Below, in pieces: positions 35,225 through 46,639 of a stretch of DNA of 64,000 bases. Made by a program: the position numbers and the translations under genes. Below the pieces are notes generated by a model that worked only from the letters and a program-made list of their open reading frames with translations, did no database searches and was not told the DNA's origin. Within the stretch, counting starts at the first letter, position 1, and each line of letters starts with the position of its first letter. Source of the stretch: Juglans regia (taxonomy: Eukaryota > Streptophyta > Magnoliopsida > Fagales > Juglandaceae); assembly GCF_001411555.2 (NCBI RefSeq), contig NC_049901.1:14671190-14735189 (forward strand). The letters are read 5' to 3'.

Positions 35225-36978
35225 TGATATGAACCAGTGAGAATGGAATCTCTTGAACCCACAATCAATTTGAAAACTCACTCAAGAAAGTCAAAATCAA
35301 GCCAATAGAAAATTTAGACCCGTTAAGGAACTCGTTTCAAGAACCTAGATTATATGAAAATCTAGACCTGTTGAAGAACTTGTCTTAATAACCTAAATTA
35401 TAAAGAAGAACGCCACAAAGGTTGTGATTTGTCTTTGATAAGTTCAAAAGTTCATTTAAGAATAAGAGGAGATAAACTCAACTCACAATGAATAAATTCA
35501 TCAAATTTCATTAAAAAATAAAAACTGATGAACAGTATCGTGGCTACAATAACTTATATATCCATTTCCCTGAACAAAATAAACCCTAGGCCAAAATAAG
35601 GCCCCCTTGTTTCCAAAATACCCTTGGGCGAAATCAAGGCCTTCCTAAAAAAAACTCTATCTGAAAATTAAAACAATCCCTAAACTACTCTTAAAACTTC
35701 TCTTGAAACCCTAGTTCATAAAACATAAAACATATGTGGGCCAAACATCCTCAAACCCCATTATTCTAGACTAATTCCTATAACTAATAAAATAAGCCCT
35801 TTTAATAAATTAAACAAGGTCCAAACAATAACTCTAGCTCATGTCTTCCATAACTTGTATAAAGTGGATCAAAACTAGATCTCATTCTCTAGAGCCCATC
35901 TTGAGTGTTGGAGTCTTGTTAGCTTCATCCCAAGTGGATTGCACCAATCCACTTATTCCTTTAACTTTGATGCTTTTGCTTGATGATGGCAGGAGTAGCT
36001 TGGATGGACATTTTCAAATTCTTAAGAAAATTAATGATAAAGCATATAAAGTGGATATTCCCGGTGACTATCATGTTTCTACTACTTTCAATGTTTCTGA
36101 CCATTCTCCATTTGATGTATGTGGAGATTCGAGATTGAAACATTTTGAGGAGAATGGGAGTGATGGGCACCAAGATGAACCCAGTCTTAAAGATCCTTTA
36201 CAAGTTTCAGATGAGTCAATTACAAGGTCAAGAGCCAAGAAGATTGATGAGGCAATGTAAAGATTGGTGCAATCCACTTGGGATGAAGCTAGCAAGACTC
36301 CAACACTCAAGATGGGCTTCAGAGAAGGAGATTCAGTTTTGATCTACTTGTTACAAGTTATGAAAGACATGAGCTAGAATTATTGTTTGGACCTTATTTA
36401 ATTTATTAAAATGGCTTATTTTATTAGTTATAGGAATTAGTCTAGAATAATGGGGTTTGAGAATGTTTGGCCCACGTATGGTTTATGAACTAGGGTTTCA
36501 AGAGAAGTTTTTAAAGGTAAATAGGGATTGTTTTAATTATCAGCTACGGTTTCTTTTGGGAAGGCCTTGGATTTCACCCAAGGGTATTTTGGAAACAAAG
36601 GGGCCTTATTTTGGCCTAGGGTTTATTTTGTTTAGGGGAAAGGATATATAAGTTATTATAGCTGCGACATTGTTCATCAGTTTTTTTTTCTTATGAATTT
36701 GATGAATTTATTCATTGTGAGTTGAGTTTATCTCCTCTTGTTCTTGAATGAACTTTTGAACTTATCAAATGCAAATCACAACCATTGTGACGTTTTTCCT
36801 TATAATTAAGATTCTTGAGATAGGTTCTTCAACGGGTCTAAATTTTCATATAATTTAGGTTCTTGAAATGAGTTCATCAACGGGTCTAAATCTTCCATTG
36901 GCTTGATTTTGACTTTCTTGGATGAGTTTTAAAATTAATTGTGGGTTTAAAGAATTCTATTTCCACGGGTTCATATCA
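35225..36978. mobile_element. Palindromic Gypsy-derived insert with two outward 3' LTR arms
   Basis: The insert begins TGATATGAACC and ends GGTTCATATCA, with a perfect 5-bp TSD ATTAG at 35220-35224 and 36979-36983. Removing it and one TSD copy restores the LINE endonuclease frame (NLQWTN then MFSDCC). Left arm 35225-35948 is the inverted copy of right arm 36263-36978 at roughly 90% by eye, around a loop at 35949-36262. Both outer ends are the same LTR 3' end, and both inner parts are the pol C-terminus and sequence after it. There is no complete element. This is the outcome expected if integrase inserted a palindromic cDNA. A later inversion or recombination between two copies is the alternative. 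Confidence 0.85.
35967..36377 (+). pseudogene. Gypsy polyprotein C-terminus remnant
   Basis: The plus-strand frame reads LDGHFQILKKINDKAYKVDI, GDYHVSTTFNVSDHSPFD and SITRSRAKKIDEAM. A TAA follows at a site normally coding, then RLVQSTWDEASKTPTLKMGF and VMKDMS with a final stop at 36375-36377. This is the end of a plant Gypsy integrase/polyprotein. It spans the loop and the inner right arm of the palindromic insert. Confidence 0.8.
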
Positions 36979-37726
36979 ATTAGTCCACTGTAGGTTTCCC
37001 AGAGCACGATCCAGTCTCTCCTTAGTAAATTGAGACCCCTCTCTACTATGACACCAAGTGAATTTTGCTCCTTCAAACCCCATATCACTTAAACCACAAA
37101 CCTCCACATTTCCTCTAAATTCTTCCATATGATGATAAGGTCTCTTGGCTGCCCCTTGCTTCTCATGTTGATGCATGATCAAGTTGAAGTCACCAAAACA
37201 AAGCCAAGGCCTCTCATCCTTTGGTTTAAGAAGTCTCATAAGTTGCCAACTGTCCCCCCCTTCGAGCTGTTAAAGGGGAACCATAAAAACTAGTTAATAA
37301 CACTTTTTGATTCTTCTCGTCCTGCTTAAGCAACATAGAAACGTGATGCTATGAATAGGATTTAAGGATAAAATCATCACTATTGTACCATAAGAATGCT
37401 AGACCTCCACTGAGCCCCCTACTCTCAACCACAATACTGCAATCAAAACCCACCTTATTCCTTACCACGTCCACCTTTTTCCTTCCATATTTTCTTTCCA
37501 TTAAGAAAACAAACCTGGGCCACTTAGTCTTCACTAACAAGTGAAGTTCTCTAACTATACGGGGGTTCCTAAGCCCCATACTAAGGCCAATCATTATTGT
37601 TGGTGGAGTTGCATAACAGCCTCCACTAACTCAGTTTGACAACTATTAGGAAAATTACATTGATCAAGCCTCTTTTTCTTTACAGACTTGGAAACCTCTA
37701 CCTCAGAATTCATCCCCCTTTTGCCC

Positions 37727-39004
37727 CTATCCCTCGTAATAATACCCCCCTTCCTCAGTCCCAAGGCTATTTACTTCCCTGGCACTCCTCTTCCATCTGG
37801 CTCCCCAATTTTTAACAACCCCACCATTTCCCTTATGTACTACTGAGTCAACATGTCTTTCCTTATCTGGACTATTGCTACCAAAACTAAAAATATAATC
37901 TTTTGGAAAGCATTCCACAGGTCCTAAAGAAGATTCCAGTTCCATAAGGCTAGAATCCTCATCAGCAGTCCCTTGCACACTCGAGCTCACCCCATTTTGG
38001 GTATTACCTAAATTAAAGGAATCAATAGAGCCATATTTTTGCATGTAGTCTGTTTTCTCTACTGATTGTGTCACAACTATATCAATCCTTGCCAAAATAG
38101 ATTCATTCCTTCTTTTCGTCTTATCCTTAAATGAAGGCTGAATATCTTCCACTATGAACTTCTTTCCATCTTTGGCTACTTCACCACCGTCACCCTTAGC
38201 CACTGTCTTCTGCCACCCCTGATGATGTTTTGAACCTGAAGAGCCACCATATCTTCGAAAGTAAAAAATGGTAGAATTCATAAGTTAAGCACGAATCCAA
38301 GGACCAAACTGCATGTATCTCAGATCATCCTCAGGAGTGGAACTTCTCTGTTTGTTACAGCCTATACCTTTATGAGATAAAATGCCACACTGAAAGCAAA
38401 AGTTTTGGAGCCTCCCATACTTGAATGAAATCCAGTGTTTCTGGTTCTCCATCATCAACCACTTTCCTCTCAACAAAGGCCTATTTAAATCCACAGCCAC
38501 TCTCACCCTTAAGCACTTGCCCCACGCCATTCCATCAGAATCAACATCCACTCTAATCACCTTTCCAATTGAAGCACCAAACTGAGAACCAAGGTCCTCC
38601 GTCATGGCTGCCAAAGGTAGGCCATGTAACTGAACCCAGAAAAGGTTCAAAGCTAAATTCTATTGCACTTAATGGGATTGTTTCATCAACTTCTTGGATA
38701 GACAAAGCTAAATTCTAAGAACCTTCTCCTTATCATGCAGGTTTTGAAATTCGATCAAAAACCTATGATCCCCTAGTTCTTTGAATTTCACCCATCCCTC
38801 TAACCTCCAAACTTGAGACATAGTCGTTCGAAATGCTTCATTATTCAGTTCCTTATCAACCAGGACCTCTCCTATGATATAGAATTTCCAGGGATCCCCA
38901 CTCTCTTTCACCCCTTCAGAAGCCACTTGAAACATAAAACTTTCCTCCAGAGACAAGTTAAGTCTCTCCCACCTCTTGCCCAATTCCTCCTCCTCCATCA
39001 CCAT
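37727..39004 (-). pseudogene. LINE ORF1 remnant (DUF4283 and CCHC)
   Basis: Frame 38708-39004 starts MVMEEEELGKRWERLNLSLE and carries the DUF4283 core (LEGWVKFKELGDHRFLIEFQ). Frame 38285-38650 has FWVQLHGLPLAAMTEDLGSQ and the zinc knuckle CFQCGILSHKGIGC. Frame 37727-38281 is the variable C-terminus. Between the first two a 15-bp word TAGAATTTAGCTTTG (minus strand) occurs twice about 54 bp apart and replaces the usual GRPWSFD-coding stretch, breaking the frame. ORF1 products bind the element RNA. Confidence 0.8.
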
Positions 39005-39150
39005 TCCACTACCAAACTACAAACTCCCAACAAAACTGAGGAACTAATATCCTTGCAGAAGGCAAGGATACTAAACACCTTACTCCAAACTCTAGAGAGA
39101 ATAGAGAAGGACTTCGACAGTCTCAATCTGATTTGATTCAAATCTTCTAG

Positions 39151-39290
39151 GTTGTGTAGCATTCTAAACATGATCATATCGCATCATAATATTCTTGATT
39201 TTTTGTCATGAATCACTTCCAAATAGAACCTTAAATTAGATTTGAATAAAAGGACTTAAACTTTAAATTTTTGACAAATTAACCAATCTG
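39151..39290. mobile_element. Right half of the split foldback/MITE
   Basis: On the minus strand it reads GTCCTTTTATTCAAATCTAA, then TTTAAGGTTCTATTTGGAAG and TGATTCATGACAAA, matching the left half. It starts directly after the LINE TSD copy at 39140-39150. Confidence 0.65.
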
Positions 39291-39533
39291 CTATAATTTC
39301 CCTCAAATTCTAGACAACAACTGAGGTAATAATCATGATTGGGTGATAATTTCATTATTTTATAGGGATAGATGATAATTGCATCAAATAGTCTTTGTGG
39401 CAGAAGTCACCAAGGAACAGATGCTAAACCTGCATACATGCACCCAGATTTTCTTCTAAATATATTATATAATTTATTAATTCCATATAAGTCCCAATTA
39501 ATAAATCTTGGGCAAGTTCTTTATAGGTAGTAT
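39291..39533. other. Unassigned spacer
   Basis: AT-rich DNA between the foldback half and the Copia LTR. Nothing was recognised. Confidence 0.4.
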
Positions 39534-39552
39534 TGAAAATAATAGTCAACCT

Positions 39553-39651
39553 TAATGCCAAAGGTCTGTGGCCTGATTGGCATAAACCTCCAGCCTCCAA
39601 AATGGAAATCTTGGATTCGAAACCTGCCTCCCCAAATGTATAAAAAAAAAA
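39553..39651 (+). mobile_element. Short tRNA-related SINE in the Copia 5' LTR
   Basis: A unit of about 99 bp has a box-A-like GTGGCCTGATTGGCAT, a box-B-like GGATTCGAAACCTG and a terminal poly-A. It is flanked by a perfect 12-bp direct repeat AATAGTCAACCT (39541-39552 and 39652-39663). The uninterrupted Copia LTR sequence is seen at 42616, which shows the empty site. Confidence 0.8.
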
Positions 39652-39764
39652 AATAGTCAACCTCAAGCCAACGGTTGAGAGTTTCCAAACCAAGACGCAA
39701 TTATTGAAGAAAATCTAGGACGTCCTCACATTTTTCATCTGACCATTATCTTATCATTGCTAAT

Positions 39765-42612
39765 ATGAGTCCCTCTCTTCACAATAGCTTAGGTCCAAAA
39801 TATGAGTCCTTCACCACTGCCATGCTAAAGCCTCCAATGCCCTCATATGCAGAAATTATCCCTCTCCTTCAAAGTTATGAAACATGCCTTACCCTTCATG
39901 AAATCGAGACTACTGCTCATGTTGCTTTCTACCCAAATGAAAACCAACATTCAAAAGCATTGACAACAATGACAACAACCAATGGGGCTGATGAAGGGTA
40001 AATGGTTGACTCAAGGGTGTCGACACATATGACTGCACACTCAGGTATATTACAAGACTTATGCCCTTATCATGGTTGTGATCATGTTATGGTCGGCAAT
40101 GTTACAATGTTACCAATCACTCATATTGGTGAAGTCTATGAGTGATCCTCCAAACTCTATTAAACTTGATACTGTTTTATTAGTCCCTGATCTTAAAAAA
40201 AAAATAAAAAAATTTACTTTCTATTGGGCAATTAACTACTAATTATCCTATTAATTGTGAGTTTTTTTATGTTGGATATGCAATAAAGTATAGGAATACC
40301 AACAGAAGATTGCTGATAGGCCACAAGCGGGGTAATTTGTATAACCTACCCACCTCCTCGGAAGCTCATTTTTTAGTGCGCTTTCAAGTAGTAGACAAGC
40401 ATATTTGGCATCAACAACTTGGGCTTCCTCAAGCTGCAACCATCCAGTCTCTTCAATCTCTTCGTTTAATAGAAATAATTGGCCTAAATAAGCCAATTTC
40501 TATATATGATACTTGTCAACTTGGCAAAACAAGTAATTTACCTTTTATTTATTCCTCCTGAAAAAAGTTTAGGCTTCTCAAAATTTCATTGTGATCTTTT
40601 GGGTCTTGCCTCCGTTAATTCTATTGATAAATTTTCCTACTATGTAGTTTTAATTGATGATTTTAGTCGATATGTATGGTTCTTTCCTTTAAAAAATAAA
40701 TTTTATTCTTCCCATCATTTCGTGTTTTTATTAAATTTATTGACCGCCAATTTTTAAAAAAAAAAACTTAAAGTTTTTCCATCTGATGGCGGTAGCAAAT
40801 TTAAAAGCAAAGCCTTCACCACTTTAATTTACAAGATAATGATATTATTCATAATATTTTTTGTCCCCACACCCTGGAGCAGAATGGTATCACTAAGTGA
40901 CGCCATCGTACCATCCGCGGATTAGGCCTTACTATGTTGTATCATAGCAGTATGCCTAAGCAATTTTGGGTTGAGGCCTTCTCCACGGTGGTTTATTTAA
41001 TAAATCATCTTCCTTCCGCAAGCCTTGGTCACGAGTCTCCATTCTTTAAACTTTACAGTTATCACCTTAATTACCCATCCCCTTGAACATAAGACCTTCA
41101 GTTTTGCCCTCAAACATGAAGGCTGGTTCAAGTTATGCACGATGAATTAGACACTCTTACAAAAATAATACATGGACTTTAGTTCCCTACACCTCTGACT
41201 CGCACGTCATTGGTAGTAAATTTGTTTATAAAACCAAACTCAAAGCAGATGACTCCCTTGACAGCCTTAAAGCTTGATTAGTGGCAAACAGTTATCATCA
41301 AGTAGATGAAGTTAATTACTCTAAAACCTTCTCTCCTATCATCAAACCCAATACTATCTGTACTCTCCTTACCGTCACATTTATTCAAAAATGGAATGTT
41401 CGCCAGTTAGATGTCAAAAATGTCTCTTTACATGATTTTTTAAATGAATATGTCTTTATGGAACAACCCCTGGTTTTATTCACAAGGACTTTCCTAATCA
41501 TGTTCGCAAGTTACATCAAGCACTTTATGGCCCTCATGACTTGTTTGATCGTTTGAGTACATTTCTTTTAGATTTTGGGTTCTTTTGCAGCATTTCTGAT
41601 CCCTCACTGTTTATATGTCATCTCTCTCATGGCTTCATTTTTTTTTATTACTCGATGGGAATGATATTATCCTTTTTGGTTCTAATCCAAATTTACTTAA
41701 TGATTTTCTACTTGCTCTCAATCATGAGTTTGATATGAAAGATTTAGGACCTTTACATTATTTCATTAGCATTCAAGTGACTAATAAAACTAAGGGTTTA
41801 TTGCTTTCTCATACCAAATATGTTTTAGATATTCTTCTTCGTGCTCAAATGAAAGACTGTCAACCAATGCCAACTCCTATGACTCAAAAACTAAAAAATC
41901 CGCTAGCACACATCCATACTCTAATCTCTCACATCATCTGAGCATTGTTGATGCTCTTCAATACCTGACCCTTACTTAGCTAGACTTAGCCTTCAATGTC
42001 AACTTCATCTCTTAGTTGATGCACAACCCCAAAGAGGGCCACTAGAAGATGGTTAAGCATATTTTACGCCATATTCAAGGAACGGCTAACTTTAGCATTG
42101 AATTACACTCCAACTCCTCTATGGAATTATATGCCTTTTCTGACGCTGGTTGGGCAAGATGTCCCAAGACTCGCCGCTCCACCATCAGTTTCTACACCTT
42201 TCTTAGCAACAATTGCATCTCTTGGTGTGCAAAAAAATAAAGTATAGCATCAAGATCCAACACTAAAGCCGAATATCGTGCCATAGCCCATACAATTGCT
42301 AAACTAACTTGGCTCACCTTGCTTCTTCGTGATCTTGGTGTTATTCTACCCAAAACGTCTACTTTGTTTTGTGACAATCTTTGTGCTCTTCATCTAACTT
42401 GCAATCCAGTGGTCCATGCTTGCAGTAAACATAATGAGGTCGATTATCACTATGTTCGAAAACAAGTTGCACTCGGGCTTCTTCAAACACAACATGTTCT
42501 TTCTTCCTCGCAAGTTGCCAATATTTTGACAAAACCTCTTACTCATTTTACCCTTACTCAATTACATCCAAAATTCAATATCATTCATTGCTCAGTTTGC
42601 AGCAGGTATTGA
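39765..42612 (+). pseudogene. Copia gag-pol remnant
   Basis: Gag at 39765-40001 contains FTTAMLKPPMPSYAEIIPLL. GAG_pre-integrase at 40310-40561 has WHQQLGLPQAATIQSL. Integrase pieces run at 40506-41000 (VVLIDDFSRYVWFFPLKNKF, then PHTLEQNGIT). RT lies at 41281-41941 (SYHQVDEVNYSKTFSPIIKP, RQLDVKNVSLHDFLNEYVFM, MKDLGPLHYFISIQV), with the YVDD box changed to LLDGNDIILF-like sequence. RNase H at 42049-42612 has MELYAFSDAGWARCPKTRRS and TSTLFCDNLCALHL. Many stops and frame changes are present. Confidence 0.85.
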
Positions 42613-42900
42613 AATAATAGTCAACCTCAAGCCAACGGTTGAAAGTTTCCAAACCAAGCGGCAATTATTGAAGAAAATCTTGGCCGATTACAACACAACG
42701 GTTCCCAAGCTTCCTCATGGAGCAACCTTAAATCAAGACATATATGCTCTTTACCCTTGCACTGCTCTCCAATTTTACTCTTTCCATATGTACTTTGTTT
42801 TACTTCCTCCTTGTATAGATTATGGTAAGCTATAATATTCCAAGAATATAAATAAAACAAATAAGAGACAGTCTAAAAAAGGAGAGATAATTACAAAATA
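42610..42900 (+). repeat. Copia 3' LTR (right end approximate)
   Basis: It begins TGAAATAATAGTCAACC right after the RNase H stop and matches the 5' LTR fragment over about 90 bp. Confidence 0.55.
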
Positions 42901-43039
42901 TTGTTTTCTTTAAGTAGGTCTACTAACAAATAATAGATTTTTTTACACTTTTTAAAAGTGGTTGTGTCCACTTTTTTATAAAGTGACTATGAACTTGTCT
43001 ATTTGAAGTATATACAAATCATTACTTTGTATAATTATA

Positions 43040-45005
43040 TGGCCTTCTTCTCCCAGCTATCAAAAAAGTTCAATGATCACACCAAGAAAAGAGGCAGGCT
43101 CCAATTGGTGACATAAGGTTCAAAGCACTAACGCATTATATTTGGGTTCTTACTGTACAAATACAAATATGATGCCATAGTTCAAAGGTATTATTGACAG
43201 ATTCACTAGAATAACAATAGGAAAAAGAAACAAAAGAATCATCAACAGTCTATTGTGAATCTTGCAGTAAATGATAAAGACCTCTATTTTGTTCACCCAC
43301 TTCAATCGTCTTCCCGGTTGAGAGGTCCTATAGGAAACAAAAATTATTAAAGAAAATGAGGCAACAAGGTAGCTGATATGCTAATTTACTAACAAAGATG
43401 AGTTACAACGAAAAGATGGAACATAAAGAAAAACGTTAAGAATTAAAGATGCATAAATTTGAACAATACCAATGTGAGTAACTGGAACAAAAGTACCATT
43501 AGGTAATTGAACTGAAATACATGTTGTAGAGGTAGCAGATGTAAAGAGATTAAATGAACAGATCATATGATCAATTGCACTTGTGTCAAATATCCAAGAT
43601 TGAATAGAAGATATTGTAGAGGGATCATGATTAATAGAGAATATAGATGAAGGTTGAGAAATATAAAATTGTACCTAAGAAATAAGGAATAGATGAACTT
43701 GGGGCATTCTTAGGTGAAGAAACAGTACCTACATGGTTAGTAGATGGTTGATTTGGTAGAAAATAAGATTGATTATGTAAAAGAGATTGTGATTGAAGCC
43801 TAGAAATAAGATGTTGGCACTGCTCCTGAGAGAATGACATGATTGGACCAGAACTGGTTGTAGAATTATTAATGGAAATTTGATTTGCAAAATGAGGTTC
43901 AAGTTTGTCAAAAAGCTGATTGTTCTTGGTGAACTTGAAGCCAGGTAGGAAGCCATGAATTTGTTAACATTTTCGATTGTATGACCCTGGGTCACATAGT
44001 GGCTACAATAAGGCTTATCCCTACGATAATTGCCTTGTTTTCTAGAGAACTTATTTTGAGACTTTCCAGGCTGTGACTGTGTAATCATATCCACAGGTTC
44101 AGGAACAAAATTGCCAGAAATAGATTGACTAATCTAACGTTGTCTCTCTTCTTGAACTACAAGTGAAAAGACTTTGTTAATAGGAGGGAGAGGATCGGAT
44201 AACAAGATCTAATCTCGAATATTAGCAAGACTCATTGAGACCCATCAAGAATTGTAGAACATATTCTTGTAGGTGAAAGTCCATCACAGTTTTCATAGCA
44301 CCACAAGAACACATCGGAAAATGGCGATAATTCTGCATTTCATTCCATATTGCCTTCAGATGAGTAAAATAAGAACTGACAGATGACTATTCTCGAGTTA
44401 AACTAGAAATGACCTTCTGAAGTTGAAAGATACCATGATCATTGCTATGAGAGAAGCGTTTGCAAAGATCCTTCCTTACATTAGTAGTAGATTCAATGAA
44501 GATCACACTTGTAGCGGTTTCTTTTGTTAAAGAGTTCAAAAGCCATGAAAAGGCCATTGTATTGCACCGAATCCAAGAATGGAACAATGGATCATTCTCA
44601 AAAGGTTGCAGTAGAGTGCCATTAACAAAACAGAGTTTGTTCTTGGAGATGAGTGGCATAGTCATAGACCTATCCCATGTATGATAAATTGATAAATGTC
44701 ATCAGAGAGTGGTTGAGATACGAGTTGAGCACCTAGAGTATCACCATGATGTAGAAAGTACGGATTAGAAACATCAGCTACAGAGGAAAGTGAAGTGGAA
44801 GTTGACAAAGCACCCATAGACAAAGCTTCATTCAATTTTTCTCTAATACCATAACAAAATAGCAAAAGGCAAGAAAGTAAGAAAAAGGAGAGACGTAATC
44901 TTGTATTATGTAAGAATTATATGTACAAATGAAGGCTAACTGTACTTATATACATGAAGTTTATCTAACTACACAAACAGAATAAACGCCATGTGTATAA
45001 ATATT
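43040..45005 (-). mobile_element. 5' fragment of a Ty1/Copia element
   Basis: From right to left on the minus strand there are an LTR-like stretch, a primer site TGGTATTAGAG (44841-44851, one change from the usual form), gag (44387-44865), a zinc-knuckle region (43729-44094), protease (43381-43566) and the start of GAG_pre-integrase (DLSTGKTIEVGEQNRGLYHL near 43270-43330). Integrase, RT and RNase H are missing. Stops break all frames. A LINE has landed in or beside its 5' LTR at 45017. Confidence 0.75.
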
Positions 45006-45111
45006 AAAACTAATAGGCACGCTATTCTAACTTTTACTTATTCTTAATACAAGATTTTTTCCTCTCTTTCCAGAGTAAAGGCTCTCTTCTCGTCTTCTGG
45101 ACAAGGTTTCC

Positions 45112-46304
45112 ATGATGGCAGAGGATTTAGAACAGCTATATGCTGGTTTATCTTTGACTGAAACTAAGAATGAGGAGGTATCGTTGGAGTCGAGTAAGGT
45201 GGAAGATGAGCTAGAGAGAGGGAAGAATTGTTTGATCATGAAACTTTTGACTAAAAAGCATTATAATCATGCGGTCTTCAAACAGACTATGAGGAAAGTT
45301 TGGAGGCTTGTTAAAAAAGTGAAGTTTTGTGACCTGAGTTCAGTGCTTGTTCTAGTGGAATTTAAGGATGCTAATGATAAGTCTAAAGTCTTACAGAAGG
45401 GTCCATGGACTTTTGACAAACACTAGGTGATGCTAGGGAGTTTGATGGCATGATGCAGATCCACAACCTTGATATGGTGCTTGCTCCTTTTTGGGTTCAG
45501 ATTCATGATTTGCCATTAGGGGCTCAGAATCTTTATGTGGGGAATCCGATTGGAGGTACATAGGGGAAGGTACTGGAAGTTCATCTAGACAATGGGGAAA
45601 TGGAGTGGGGTGAGTATATGAGGGTTAGAGTACAATTGGATATCACAAAACCACTTCAACAGTGGAAATGAATGAATATTGGCAAGGGGAAATCATGGGT
45701 TCGCTTCTCTTATGAGAGGCTACCAGACTTTTGCTATTTTTGTAGTATTTTGGGTCGTTCTCATAGGGATTGTGAAGATGTGGATGCGACAACTGTTGAT
45801 CCCAAATTGTGTTCTTATGGTCAATGGCTAAGAGCGGGCTTTTCAACTGATCGGAGGGGAGGCAAGACCAGTAATCGACATTCAGAGATGCCGTACAGTG
45901 TAACACCGCTTACAGTGGTCACTGAGATTCTGATGACCAGTAAAAAAGGTAATGATGAATTACCGAAAGTCAAGGAAGCAGTTACAAAGTTTCATTATGG
46001 AGGTGTATAGGAGAAAATTTTGGAAACTGCAGGAGGGATGTTAGAGGCAAACGTGGGGGAGAATTCATCTAAGATATTTAACAGTTCCCTCGATTTAGGG
46101 GTAACGGACAAAATGCAGTTAAGGGATCCTGATTTTCATGATATGTTGATAATGACAGTTGAAATAGGGAGGACGACAGATGAAGATGGGCAGTTATTAG
46201 ATGTGCCATTATTAGAAGAAGGGACTGTCGAGTTGGGCTTGGGCTTTGGCCCAAATGCTAAGCAAGTTTCGGTTATGATTAATGAAGGCCCACTATGTAA
46301 GTAA
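45112..46304 (+). pseudogene. LINE ORF1 remnant (DUF4283, CCHC)
   Basis: Frame 45112-45426 starts MMAEDLEQLYAGLSLTETKN and has the DUF4283 core ending KVLQKGPWTFDKH. After frame changes, 45672-46010 carries WVRFSYERLPDFCYFCSILG and HRDC, the CCHC_4 knuckle, then SYGQWLRAG. Frame 46020-46304 is variable C-terminal sequence. Several stops (TAG at 45426, others near 45560 and 45670) inactivate it. Confidence 0.8.
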
Positions 46305-46639
46305 CCTCATAAGACAGTAAGGATAAAAGTCCTACAAGGAGTTAGGGCTTCAAAACTTATTCTGAAGAAAAAATACCCTACTGCCGCGAAGAAGAAATCA
46401 CACACCAATAATGGAGGCTTCTTGGATGGAGTTTCGAATGGAGGGGGTTCTGATTCACGTGGAAAGAAGAGGAAAGGCATTACTTTTTGTGATGATGGGG
46501 CGAACCATAGTAAAATTTTTGAAGCAGTTTCTGAGGGTTCGACGAACCATTACATGAGATATTGGTGGTGGCTGTGGTGCATCCCCGCCGGACGCCATGA
46601 AGCTCCTCAGCTAGAATCCTCTTGGGCTTGGGAACCCAC

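Larger units (their letters stand above)
31806..37600 (-). pseudogene. LINE ORF2 remnant (interrupted 35220-36983)
   Basis: The endonuclease N-terminus is at 37349-37594 (LRNPRIVRELHLLVKTKWPR) and continues at 36976-37239 (PWLCFGDFNLIMHQHEKQGA, QFTKERLDRALGNLQWTN). It resumes left of the insert at 34760-35224 (MFSDCCITALVAQTSDHSPL). RT is at 33376-34684, with AIKVDMSKAYDRVK and the active-site block INHLFFADDSLVFCKS. zf-RVT lies at 32567-32896 (RRAQNLKNWTCYWKLRIPNA and CPICCREEESIAHALWTCS). RNase H lies at 31806-32390, with INWDGTLSE, LEGDSLQVF and GNETAHCLAKN giving the acidic catalytic positions. Several frameshifts separate the blocks. Confidence 0.88.
31765..39139 (-). mobile_element. Full-length L1-type LINE with a nested palindromic insert
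   Basis: The poly-T run at 31765-31776 is the tail. The element is bounded by a perfect 11-bp TSD AAATCTTCTAG at 31754-31764 and 39140-39150. ORF1 (37727-39004) and ORF2 (31806-37600) are both recognisable. Subtracting the 1754-bp insert and its TSD copy gives about 5.6 kb, a full-length size. The copy is broken by stops but better preserved than its left neighbour, to which it is related and has the same orientation. Confidence 0.9.
39534..42900 (+). mobile_element. Degenerate Ty1/Copia element
   Basis: A partial 5' LTR (39534-39719, interrupted by a SINE) shares TAGTCAACCTCAAGCCAACG and TTTCCAAACCAAG with sequence starting at 42610, which I take as the 3' LTR. Between them gag, GAG_pre-integrase, integrase, RT and RNase H follow in Copia order. 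The 5' LTR is cut after about 90 bp of its own sequence and gag follows directly, so the LTR end, primer site and gag start were deleted. The 3' LTR right end is uncertain. Confidence 0.8.
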
